Positions 7,661-13,549 of a DNA stretch of 20,536 bases are shown here, piece after piece. Source of the DNA: Arcanobacterium_A sp034173665 (lineage in GTDB: Bacteria > Actinomycetota > Actinomycetes > Actinomycetales > Actinomycetaceae); the NCBI GenBank assembly GCA_034173665.1, contig JAXFDG010000132.1, forward strand, positions 1 to 20,536. The letters are read 5' to 3'. The notes beneath the pieces were generated by a model. It was given only the letters and a program-made list of their open reading frames with translations, was not told the origin of the DNA and searched no databases. The position numbers and the translations under genes were made by a program. Within the stretch, counting starts at the first letter, position 1, and every line of letters begins with the position of its first letter.

Positions 7661-7688
7661 ATTTTGATTTTGCTTTAGGACGGTAAGG

Positions 7689-7904
7689 ATGACACAAGTT
7701 CCTTCAACAACTCCGCAGTTCTTTACAGTTGCGGAAGTAGCTGAGATTACTCGTGTTTCACGAATGACCATTTATCGGATGGTTAATTCTGGTCAGCTTC
7801 CAGCAGTGCGCGTCGGTAGTTCTTATCGCGTTCCGCGCAGTGCTCTGGATCAGCTTCTTGCCGGTGGTGCGAGCGAAGAATTTCAGGCTGCAACAGGTAG
7901 CTGA
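7689..7904 (+). CDS. bldC: BldC-type small MerR-like DNA-binding protein
   Basis: A 71-residue protein consisting almost wholly of one winged helix-turn-helix of the excisionase/MerR class (FFTVAEVAEITRVSRMTIYRMV, then GQLPAVRVGSSYRVPRSAL). It lacks the effector domain and coiled coil of classical MerR proteins. BldC proteins are conserved through actinobacteria; the Streptomyces protein binds AT-rich direct repeats cooperatively and times development. The ATG at 7689 follows GGACGGTAAGG. The next gene downstream is bS22, an order I recall from mycobacteria (Rv0500A-Rv0500B), which supports orthology over a phage excisionase. The role in a non-sporulating relative is unknown. Confidence 0.88.
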   Translation: MTQVPSTTPQFFTVAEVAEITRVSRMTIYRMVNSGQLPAVRVGSSYRVPRSALDQLLAGGASEEFQAATGS

Positions 7905-7954
7905 GTAAGCTTTTCTTATTGAGATGCGTCGAAAATAGTGGGATTGGGCTCCTA

Positions 7955-7974
7955 ATTCGATGTAATTCAATGTA
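7955..7974. repeat. Tandem 10 bp direct repeat before bS22
   Basis: ATTCGATGTA and ATTCAATGTA lie back to back (nine of ten identical), a spacing of one DNA turn. They are just upstream of the palindrome and possible -10 of bS22. Head-to-tail AT-rich repeats are the kind of site BldC is known to bind, so autoregulatory or local binding is possible. Confidence 0.5.
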
Positions 7975-7981
7975 AGTTTGC

Positions 7982-7999
7982 GCAATAGGGTACTATTGC
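7982..7999 (+). promoter_or_regulatory. Palindrome and probable -10 region of bS22
   Basis: Perfect inverted repeat GCAATAG-GGTA-CTATTGC. TACTAT at 7991-7996 is the best -10 candidate, but no clear -35 is seen (TTCAAT at 7966 would need a 19-base spacer). It begins 61 bp before the bS22 start and matches the palindrome before bldC (AATAG ... TACTATTG). Confidence 0.45.
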
Positions 8000-8042
8000 T
8001 AATTGTTATTGAGCACATCGCAAATAATGGTGGAGGTGAACC

Positions 8043-8141
8043 TTGGGTTCCGTAGTGAAGAAGCGTCGCAAGCGCATGTCGAAGAAGAAGCACCGTAAGC
8101 TGCTTCGCAAGACTCGTCACCAGCGTCGTAATAAGAAGTGA
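8043..8141 (+). CDS. Small ribosomal subunit protein bS22 (AURKAIP1/COX24-domain), 32 residues
   Basis: Very small, highly basic 30S protein found in actinobacteria, placed near the decoding centre in mycobacterial ribosome structures. The peptide runs MGSVVKKRRKRMSKKK, then HRKLLRKTRHQRRNKK, and half its residues are Lys or Arg. This near-exactly matches the family as I remember it, including the invariant start MGSV and the KKHRKLLRKTRHQRR core. The start is TTG at 8043, preceded by a strong GGAGGTGA at 8032-8039. It is easily missed because of its length and start codon. A strong terminator follows, so it is the last gene of its transcript; it may also have its own promoter near 7991. Confidence 0.95.
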   Translation: MGSVVKKRRKRMSKKKHRKLLRKTRHQRRNKK

Positions 8142-8156
8142 CGTATGTAAACTTCC

Positions 8157-8188
8157 AAAGAGCTCCAGTTCTAGACTGGAGCTCTTTT
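8157..8188 (+). terminator. Rho-independent terminator after bS22
   Basis: A 13-pair perfect stem (8157-8169 with 8175-8187) starts AAAGAGCTCCAGT, has the five-base loop TCTAG and ends in a short T run. The AAAG at its foot makes it potentially functional in both directions. Confidence 0.88.
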
Positions 8189-8222
8189 ACTGAGATAAGT
8201 AGTAACTAGATTTGTATCTCTT

Positions 8223-8238
8223 GCTATGCTGTAATAGC
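8223..8238. promoter_or_regulatory. Palindrome upstream of marR, candidate operator
   Basis: GCTAT-GCTGTA-ATAGC, a 5-6-5 inverted repeat whose outer bases (CTC ... GAG) extend the symmetry. It lies 86 bp before the marR ATG. MarR proteins usually bind 16-20 bp palindromes at their own promoters, so autoregulation fits; no clear -35 is seen. Confidence 0.35.
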
Positions 8239-8324
8239 GAGGTTTGAAATTCAATTAATACCAGTAATTTTGCACGTTAATTGTGAACATAAATTACTTC
8301 TCCGATAAAGAATTGATTAGGACA

Positions 8325-8795
8325 ATGGGCGAACAGAATCAGGTTGAGTGGTTGGATTCAGAGCAGCAGATTTCATGGCGTTCCTTTATTCGAGGTACTG
8401 CCCGAGTGCTTGATGCTTTAACTCGTGATATGGAAGCTGATAGCCAACTTCAGCTAAATGAGTATGAAGTTTTAGCGATGCTTAGCGAAGCTCCGGGACA
8501 ACAGTTACGAATGTCTGATTTAGCTGAACAATTAGTTCATTCTCGATCTCGTTTGACCCACATAGTTCATCGTCTTGAAAAAGCAGGATACGTTGAGCGG
8601 ATTAAGTGCTGTGCAGATGGACGGGGAGTATTTTCACATCTTACGGAAACAGGCTGGGAGAAATTAAAGGAAGCCGCGCCAGCTCATGTAGCCTCAGTGC
8701 GGACTCATATAGTTTCACAGCTCACGGAAGAAGAATTTGCAGAGCTCGGAAGACTTTGTCACAAACTATTAGTAGCTGAGCATGAAGAGAAGTGA
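8325..8795 (+). CDS. MarR-family transcriptional regulator
   Basis: Dimeric winged-helix regulator of 156 residues from ATG 8325. The helix-turn-helix and wing are clear in the middle: LRMSDLAEQLVHSRSRLTHI, then RLEKAGYVER and the wing CCADGRGVFSHLTETG. Helices on both sides (about 15-40 and 115-150) should form the dimer interface. The start at 8325 has AGGA four bases upstream; a GTG at 8283 would add 14 residues but has no ribosome site. Adjacent Cys in the wing could be redox-sensitive, though many actinobacterial MarR proteins have a Cys here. Its stop overlaps the phosphatase gene start, so the two should be translated together. Ligand unknown. Confidence 0.88.
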   Translation: MGEQNQVEWLDSEQQISWRSFIRGTARVLDALTRDMEADSQLQLNEYEVLAMLSEAPGQQLRMSDLAEQLVHSRSRLTHIVHRLEKAGYVERIKCCADGRGVFSHLTETGWEKLKEAAPAHVASVRTHIVSQLTEEEFAELGRLCHKLLVAEHEEK

Positions 8796-9475
8796 GTCTT
8801 AAAACCATGGAAATTACAACGGTGCACTTAGTTCGGCACGGCGAGGTAGATAATCCGGAGGGTGTTTTGTATGGACGGCGCCCAGGGTTCCATCTCACTG
8901 CACTTGGGCGAGAAATGGCTCAGGGACTCGCTGAAGCTTTTAAAGAACGAGATGTGCGCCTCGTCGTCGCTTCGCCATTAGAGCGGGCGCAAGAAACTGC
9001 TACGCCAACTGCGCAGGCATTTGGGTTAGAACTTGGTTCGAACCCAGATTTGATTGAAGCAGATAATTTTTTTGAGGGAGTGCAAGTTAATAATAATCGC
9101 TGGATTCTTGCCCACCCACGGTATTGGTCTTGGTATAAAAATCCATTTGCTCCCTCTTGGGGAGAACCTTATCCAGAGGTAGTAGCGCGAATGTCGCGTG
9201 CGGTGAAAAATGCACTTGTTGCAGCACGAGGCGGGGAAGCAGTTCTAGTCTCGCATCAGCTTCCGATTTGGACGATGCGTCGCTTTGTAGAGCGGAAATC
9301 TTTGGCGCATGATCCGCGGAAGCGGGAATGTTCCTTAGCTTCAGTTACTTCATTAACTTTTGCTGATGATCAATTAATTGCCTGGGATTACTGGGAGCCG
9401 GTGGCACATTTATTGACGCAAGCTGCGGATATGGTCCCAGGTACTTCTGAAGCGCAGACAAAGAGTAGTAAATAA
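8792..9475 (+). CDS. Histidine phosphatase family protein (phosphoglycerate mutase-like)
   Basis: Cytoplasmic phosphohydrolase of 227 residues. The catalytic set is present: R15-H16-G17, with H16 as phospho-acceptor, R65 (ASPLERAQET), E89 as likely acid/base, and H155 (LVSHQLPI). The stretch GVLYGRRPGFHLTALG is typical of an actinobacterial subgroup near menaquinone and cytochrome c maturation genes (Rv0525-like, from memory); its substrate is not established and it is not a glycolytic mutase. The GTG start gives a four-base overlap (GTGA) with marR; ATG at 8807 is an alternative giving 222 residues and keeps all motifs. The C-terminal tail after about 210 is polar and probably disordered. 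Confidence 0.87.
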   Translation: MSLKTMEITTVHLVRHGEVDNPEGVLYGRRPGFHLTALGREMAQGLAEAFKERDVRLVVASPLERAQETATPTAQAFGLELGSNPDLIEADNFFEGVQVNNNRWILAHPRYWSWYKNPFAPSWGEPYPEVVARMSRAVKNALVAARGGEAVLVSHQLPIWTMRRFVERKSLAHDPRKRECSLASVTSLTFADDQLIAWDYWEPVAHLLTQAADMVPGTSEAQTKSSK

Positions 9476-9494
9476 GATAAAGAGCAGTAAATAA
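9460..9494. repeat. Tandem 19 bp duplication spanning the phosphatase stop codon
   Basis: AAAGAGTAGTAAATAA (9460-9475) recurs at 9479-9494 with one mismatch, period 19. The first copy carries the stop. The rest of the 9476-9643 gap between convergent genes holds an imperfect hairpin (9542-9552 with 9567-9577, ten of eleven pairs including a wobble) without a clean T run, so no terminator is certain. Confidence 0.65.
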
Positions 9495-9643
9495 ATCTGT
9501 AAAATCTGCACATTCTGGCATAGCTAAAACTTTTATCCGCTGCAGATAACTATTTCGAAAATTGAGTATTTGTCTGCGAGCTTGTATGCGTTAGAAGCTT
9601 TGTGCCTGCACTGGGTAGTTCGTGTTTCATCCGGAAAGGTGAT

Positions 9644-10063
9644 TCACCCGTAAAGTCCGCGATTTTCAGGTTCGTCTTCGTCTGATTCTGTGTTTTGTTT
9701 CTCGTTCGTCGCGGGATTTTCTTCAGCTTTGCGCTGTTCATAGGCGCGACGGCGACTCTGCGCTTCAAGACGTGAAATAAATTCTGGGTCATCGTCAGGG
9801 GCAACTGGACCAGGGCTCGGCTTTTCCCGATTAAAAGGGTTACCAAGACTCGGAGCTTTAATGGACGTGCCAGGACGAAGTACGTGTTGATACCGGAAAT
9901 AAAGCCAAATTAGAGGGCCGATAATTGGCACCAATAAAGTTAAAAATGCCCAGGCAACTTTTGGCAGTTTGCCAGGCATTTTTACAGACGGCAAACGTAA
10001 ACAGTCGATAAAAGTGTAGACCGTGAGGGTCACAATAACGAGAGCAATCAGAATTCTAGGCAC
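9644..10063 (-). CDS. PLDc_N-type small membrane protein
   Basis: A 139-residue protein with two membrane segments (about 2-19 and 37-56). Between and around them is the phospholipase D nuclease N-terminal domain pattern: a first helix, a short loop with LPK, then LLVPIIGPLIWLYFR. The catalytic HKD domain of phospholipase D is absent; such stand-alone PLDc_N proteins are common and of unknown function. The C-terminal half is charged and includes DDDPEFISRLEAQSRRR, a recurring motif of the actinobacterial version, then an acidic tail. The start is GTG at 10063 with a poor ribosome site. It is the last gene after menB-menE-menA on the minus strand, a neighbourhood seen in other actinobacteria, so a link to menaquinone or membrane work is possible but unproven. 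Confidence 0.8.
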   Translation of the reverse strand: MPRILIALVIVTLTVYTFIDCLRLPSVKMPGKLPKVAWAFLTLLVPIIGPLIWLYFRYQHVLRPGTSIKAPSLGNPFNREKPSPGPVAPDDDPEFISRLEAQSRRRAYEQRKAEENPATNEKQNTESDEDEPENRGLYG

Positions 10064-10159
10064 AGACTAATATTATCGTATTGAAATATTAGAGCTAGAA
10101 AGTTTCGCCAAGAAGATAACCCGCGAAATAATTTATGCAGATTTTCTCGGATCTGCAGG

Positions 10160-10191
10160 AAGTAATTTACCGAGCCTAGAAAGTAATTTAC
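10160..10191. repeat. Tandem repeat, period 21, between PLDc_N and menA
   Basis: AAGTAATTTAC occurs at 10160-10170 and 10181-10191, and the flanking bases (CGAGCCTAG against CTCAGCTTAG) also largely match. The second copy ends six bases from the menA stop codon. No hairpin terminator is evident. Confidence 0.6.
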
Positions 10192-10196
10192 TCAGC

Positions 10197-11066
10197 TTAG
10201 AACCAGAGGATGAGAAAACTTCCTAGCATCGCATACGCAAGTTCGTAAAACCCAGTTTGTTTTAGTGCAGGAATTAGTTTCTTCGCCTTTGCTCCTTGCA
10301 ATACTGGATGAGCAATAACCCAAACTGCTGGAAGAAGGATTATGAAAATAAAGAATTCGAATTGCATTAGAACCAGAGCAGGGAAGAAAAGTGGAAAACC
10401 GAGCATTGCTGTAAAAGCATAACGGGCTTTTGTATCTCCAAGACGAACGGCGAGAGTTCGTTTTCCAGCTTTAATATCTGTTGGAATATCACGAATATTA
10501 TTAACCATGAGGATTGCGCAAGCAATTAGACCAATCCCGGTTCCAAAAATCCACCCAATTTTTGGGAGTTGGAGAATCTGGGTGTAGATAGTGCCGAGGG
10601 TGGCAACATATCCGAAGAAGATAAGAACAAAAATTTCTCCTAGACCAAGATATCCGTATGGTCGTTTCCCGCCAGTATAGAACCAGGCAGCAGCAATGGC
10701 GGCAATCCCAATCGTGAGTAAAATCCAAGTTCCGCTCAAGGCAAGTAAAATTAACCCGAATACACCAGCGACGGCAAAAGAAATTAGTGCAGCGGCGAGG
10801 ACTCGTTTTGGTGAAGTGGTGCCACTTGCGGTGAGCCGTGGTGGGCCTTGACGAAATTCATCTGTGCCGCGAATTCCATCAGAATAATCATTTGCGTAAT
10901 TACAGCCAATTTGCAGTGCAAGAGCAACGCTGAGGGCAAGAAGTGCGCGGAGAAGAGAAAATCCACCAAAATCTGCAGCGATAGCAGATCCAATAATTAC
11001 AGGGGCAGCTGCAGCGGGCAGGGTCCGGAGCCGTGCTCCTTCAATCCAGAGCTGAATATCGGCCAT
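10197..11066 (-). CDS. menA: 1,4-dihydroxy-2-naphthoate polyprenyltransferase
   Basis: Membrane UbiA-family enzyme that prenylates dihydroxynaphthoate to demethylmenaquinone. From ATG 11066 it has 289 residues and about eight or nine membrane segments. The first Asp-rich motif NYANDYSDGIRGTD (56-69) and the second, NNIRDIPTDIKAGKRT (189-204), bind the prenyl diphosphate through Mg2+. The N-terminus ADIQLWIEGARLRTLPAA is typical of MenA. ATG 11066 was preferred over ATG 11081 because AAGGA lies six bases before it. It follows menB and menE on the same strand, 108 bp after menE. Confidence 0.95.
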   Translation of the reverse strand: MADIQLWIEGARLRTLPAAAAPVIIGSAIAADFGGFSLLRALLALSVALALQIGCNYANDYSDGIRGTDEFRQGPPRLTASGTTSPKRVLAAALISFAVAGVFGLILLALSGTWILLTIGIAAIAAAWFYTGGKRPYGYLGLGEIFVLIFFGYVATLGTIYTQILQLPKIGWIFGTGIGLIACAILMVNNIRDIPTDIKAGKRTLAVRLGDTKARYAFTAMLGFPLFFPALVLMQFEFFIFIILLPAVWVIAHPVLQGAKAKKLIPALKQTGFYELAYAMLGSFLILWF

Positions 11067-11174
11067 ATATTTCCTTAACATATTTCTCTTGCAGTAATCT
11101 CCGCAGTAATTATTTATTCTGCGATAATTCTTTATTTTCTAAACTAGTAACTACATTATTTTGTGATTTAGTGA

Positions 11175-12461
11175 TTACATTTGATTTTTCTCAATAATAG
11201 TACGCAACATTCGGCGATTAAATTTTCCACTGTCGGTTTCGGGCCAGTCATCTGCAATCTCACTTAATTTCACAAGACGGCGAGGAAGCCAAGTTGGTTC
11301 AAATTTTTCTCGCAAACTCTCTTGGATTTGCCTCAGACTTGGAATCAGAGTTTCGGGGGGAGCTTTTACCACTGCTGTGACCACTTCTCCCCAGTTTTTA
11401 GCGCTTGTCCCGACGACGTGCCATTCGAGTCCAAAATTAGCTTTCAGAGCGGTTTCGAGGAGCTGCGGAATAATAGTTGCTCCACCACTGTTAATCGCAT
11501 CATCAATTCTTCCAAGAACGGAAAGAGTGCCAGCGTTAATTGTTCCGAAATCACGAGTGTGATGGATATTGGGTTCGGAGATAGGTCGGGTGAAAGCGTC
11601 GTCGTCGGCAATGCCGTAGTAGCCCAATGCCACACTTGATCCTTGTAGGGAGATTTGCCCTTGAAAGCTAAGAGAAATTTGGGTATCCCCAATTGGGAAT
11701 CCGTTGTAAACACAGCCGCCACTGGTTTCAGTCATGCCATAGGTAAGAGTTAGGTTTAAACCGTTTTTCCGGGCGCGATTATGCAGATCAGGGGAGATAG
11801 CAGCCCCGCCGATAAGGTATTGCACAGTTTTAAGATTGTGATTTTGTGGAAAATTCTCTGGCTGTGCTTCAAGGATTTCCAGAATTTGTGCAAGTTGGGC
11901 TGGAACCAAGGAGCAGAAATAATTCTGCGAAATTTCGATATTTGCAGAATTATTTCCCGCGCGAGAGAAATTCTCTCCGGAAGATTCAAAATTCTCTTCA
12001 CAAAATTCCAGGAATTCCGAAATATTACTTAGGAAGATAGGTTTTCTTTTGGCAAGTATTGACCGAAAAACTGTTTGAAAACCCGCGATATGATGTAGTG
12101 GGAGGAGATTGATCCAAGCGCCGTCGGTGTGAAAAAAATCTGTTGTGGCTGTAGCTGAACTCAGTAAATTCCCGAAACTAAGCAATACGATTTTGCCTTG
12201 TCCGGAAGTCGATCCAGAGGTGCGAATTAGGAGCGCCGTATTTTTCAGCAGCTCGCAATCTCGTATGGATGGAGTTGCGAGTTCCGCTGCAACCTCGTGC
12301 AGATTTTCATGTGCAGCAAGAGGAAAAATCGGAGTAACTTTCTGACCGTTTTGGTAGTTCTTGAATTGTTCGCGAATCAATTCAGCTAGTTGGGGGCCGT
12401 CAGTGCGCCGATTTATAATCTGTGCAAGAACAATCCCAGATTCAGTGTGAAATACTTGCAT
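11175..12461 (-). CDS. menE: o-Succinylbenzoate-CoA ligase
   Basis: Acyl-adenylating enzyme that activates o-succinylbenzoate to its CoA ester. The 428 residues include the phosphate loop TSGSTSGQGK (81-90, variant of TSGSTGxPK), PLHHIAGFQT (121-130), YGMTETSGG (241-249), the hinge region at RIDDAINSGGATI (318-330), and the C-terminal DSGKFNRR with the expected catalytic Lys. Residues about 155-181 are an Asn/Ser/Glu-rich insert not expected in compact actinobacterial MenE; its DNA contains a 13 bp inverted repeat. The start lies three bases after the menB stop and has only a weak ribosome site, so translation is probably coupled to menB. Confidence 0.93.
   Translation of the reverse strand: MQVFHTESGIVLAQIINRRTDGPQLAELIREQFKNYQNGQKVTPIFPLAAHENLHEVAAELATPSIRDCELLKNTALLIRTSGSTSGQGKIVLLSFGNLLSSATATTDFFHTDGAWINLLPLHHIAGFQTVFRSILAKRKPIFLSNISEFLEFCEENFESSGENFSRAGNNSANIEISQNYFCSLVPAQLAQILEILEAQPENFPQNHNLKTVQYLIGGAAISPDLHNRARKNGLNLTLTYGMTETSGGCVYNGFPIGDTQISLSFQGQISLQGSSVALGYYGIADDDAFTRPISEPNIHHTRDFGTINAGTLSVLGRIDDAINSGGATIIPQLLETALKANFGLEWHVVGTSAKNWGEVVTAVVKAPPETLIPSLRQIQESLREKFEPTWLPRRLVKLSEIADDWPETDSGKFNRRMLRTIIEKNQM
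11916..11956. repeat. Perfect 13 bp inverted repeat inside menE
   Basis: GAAATAATTCTGC (11916-11928) and GCAGAATTATTTC (11944-11956) are exact reverse complements with 15 bases between, which themselves contain GAAATTTC. Next to it, GAGAGAA-A-TTCTCTC (11963-11977) is a second perfect palindrome. Both fall in the codons for the low-complexity insert of MenE. Confidence 0.85.
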
Positions 12462-12464
12462 AGC

Positions 12465-13427
12465 TCATGCGTAGAATGGGTAGTCAGACCAATTTGGCGC
12501 ACGTTTTTCAAGGAAAGCATCGCGGCCTTCTTGAGCTTCAGCTGTCATATAAGCTAAACGAGTTGCTTCACCAGCAAAGACCTGTTGGCCGGCGATACCG
12601 TCATCGGCTAAGTTGAAAGCAAATTTCAACATCCGGATTGCTTGTGGTGATTTTGTCTGCAAAATCGCGGCATACTCGAGAGCTTTTAGCTCAAGCTCTT
12701 CGTGTGGCACAGCCTCATTAACCACGCCCCAATTCGCGGCGTCTGTGGCTGAATATTCTCGAGCAAGGAAGAAAATCTCTCGAGCTCGCTTATCTCCGAC
12801 TTGCCGTGCTAATAAAGCTGAACCATACCCGGCGTCGAAGGAACCAACATTTGCGTCTACTTGCATAAACCGCGCGTGTTCGAGCGAGGCAAGAGAAAGA
12901 TCGCACAACACGTTCAGGGAATGCCCGCCACCTGTGGCCCAGCCTGAAATTGCACCAATAAAAACCATTCCTGAGGTGCGCATTAAACGTTGTACTTCCA
13001 AGATATGCAACCGGCCAATGCCGCGAACACCGGCACCTCCTGCGGCATACTGATAGCCGTCTTTTCCCCGGATTCGTTGGTCTCCGCCAGAGCAGAAGGC
13101 CCAGCCGCCATCTTTTGGTGAAGGGCCATTCCCGGTGAGAATCACAGTTCCAACTTCTCCAGTTAAACGAGCATCGTCGATTGCGCGATAGAGCTGATCA
13201 ACAGTTTCAGGTCGGAATGCATTACGTACCTCTGGCCGATTAAAAGCAATTCTTACCACTGGTAAATCCCGGCATTCTAAGAGTTCGCCAGCTTCGTTAT
13301 AGCGTCGTTCAACTCCGCGATGATAAGTGATATCAGAATCAGGGAATCCCGGAACTGAGCGCCAACGTTGTGGATCGAAAAGTGGGGAAACTTGTGCCGG
13401 AAGTTCGGCCAGATCTTGATTATACAT
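12465..13427 (-). CDS. menB: 1,4-dihydroxy-2-naphthoyl-CoA synthase
   Basis: Crotonase-family enzyme that closes the second ring of the naphthoquinone from OSB-CoA. The 320 residues match actinobacterial MenB closely: CSGGDQRIRGKDGYQYA (112-128, oxyanion and CoA region), SGWATGGGHSLN (161-172), DANVGSFDAGYGSALLARQVG (191-211) with D198 in the catalytic region, and the C-terminal FAGEATRLAYMTAEAQEGRDAFLEKR and PNWSDYPFY. The Asp-containing type (FDAGYGS) does not need external bicarbonate, unlike the Gly type. It is the first gene of menB-menE-menA-PLDc_N and is divergent from menC across about 120 bp. ATG 13427 follows a modest AGG. Confidence 0.97.
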   Translation of the reverse strand: MYNQDLAELPAQVSPLFDPQRWRSVPGFPDSDITYHRGVERRYNEAGELLECRDLPVVRIAFNRPEVRNAFRPETVDQLYRAIDDARLTGEVGTVILTGNGPSPKDGGWAFCSGGDQRIRGKDGYQYAAGGAGVRGIGRLHILEVQRLMRTSGMVFIGAISGWATGGGHSLNVLCDLSLASLEHARFMQVDANVGSFDAGYGSALLARQVGDKRAREIFFLAREYSATDAANWGVVNEAVPHEELELKALEYAAILQTKSPQAIRMLKFAFNLADDGIAGQQVFAGEATRLAYMTAEAQEGRDAFLEKRAPNWSDYPFYA

Positions 13428-13463
13428 ACCTATATTCTGCCATTCTTCCGCACAATCATGTTA

Positions 13464-13519
13464 AGTACGAATCTGGATTACGACTTAGGTAATTAAAGCT
13501 CTGTATGATTAGTACGAAT
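13464..13519. promoter_or_regulatory. menB-menC divergent control region with menC -10 box and a repeated 9-mer
   Basis: TATGAT (13504-13509, five of six to consensus) is the likely -10 of menC, giving a leader of about 35 bases to GTG 13550. AGTACGAAT occurs at 13464-13472 and again at 13511-13519, near the expected transcription start, as a direct repeat 47 bp apart. No strong -35 is visible. Confidence 0.4.
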
Positions 13520-13549
13520 TTAGTTTTATTAGCTGAGGAAGGAGCGAAA

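Noticed and set aside
7689..7904. Phage or plasmid excisionase (Xis)
   Set aside because: The fold class is the same, but there is no integrase or attachment site nearby, and the adjacency to bS22 is the conserved actinobacterial bldC context.
7758..8120. 120-codon minus-strand frame across bldC and bS22
   Set aside because: It runs antisense to two clear genes and has no recognisable domain.
8792..9475. Glycolytic phosphoglycerate mutase
   Set aside because: The RHG motif is shared, but sequence and length fit the broad histidine phosphatase group near men/ccs genes, not GpmA.
11916..11956. Insertion sequence or MITE inside menE
   Set aside because: There is no target-site duplication, the 41 bp unit is seen only once here, and the reading frame continues through it; treated as an inverted repeat of unknown origin.
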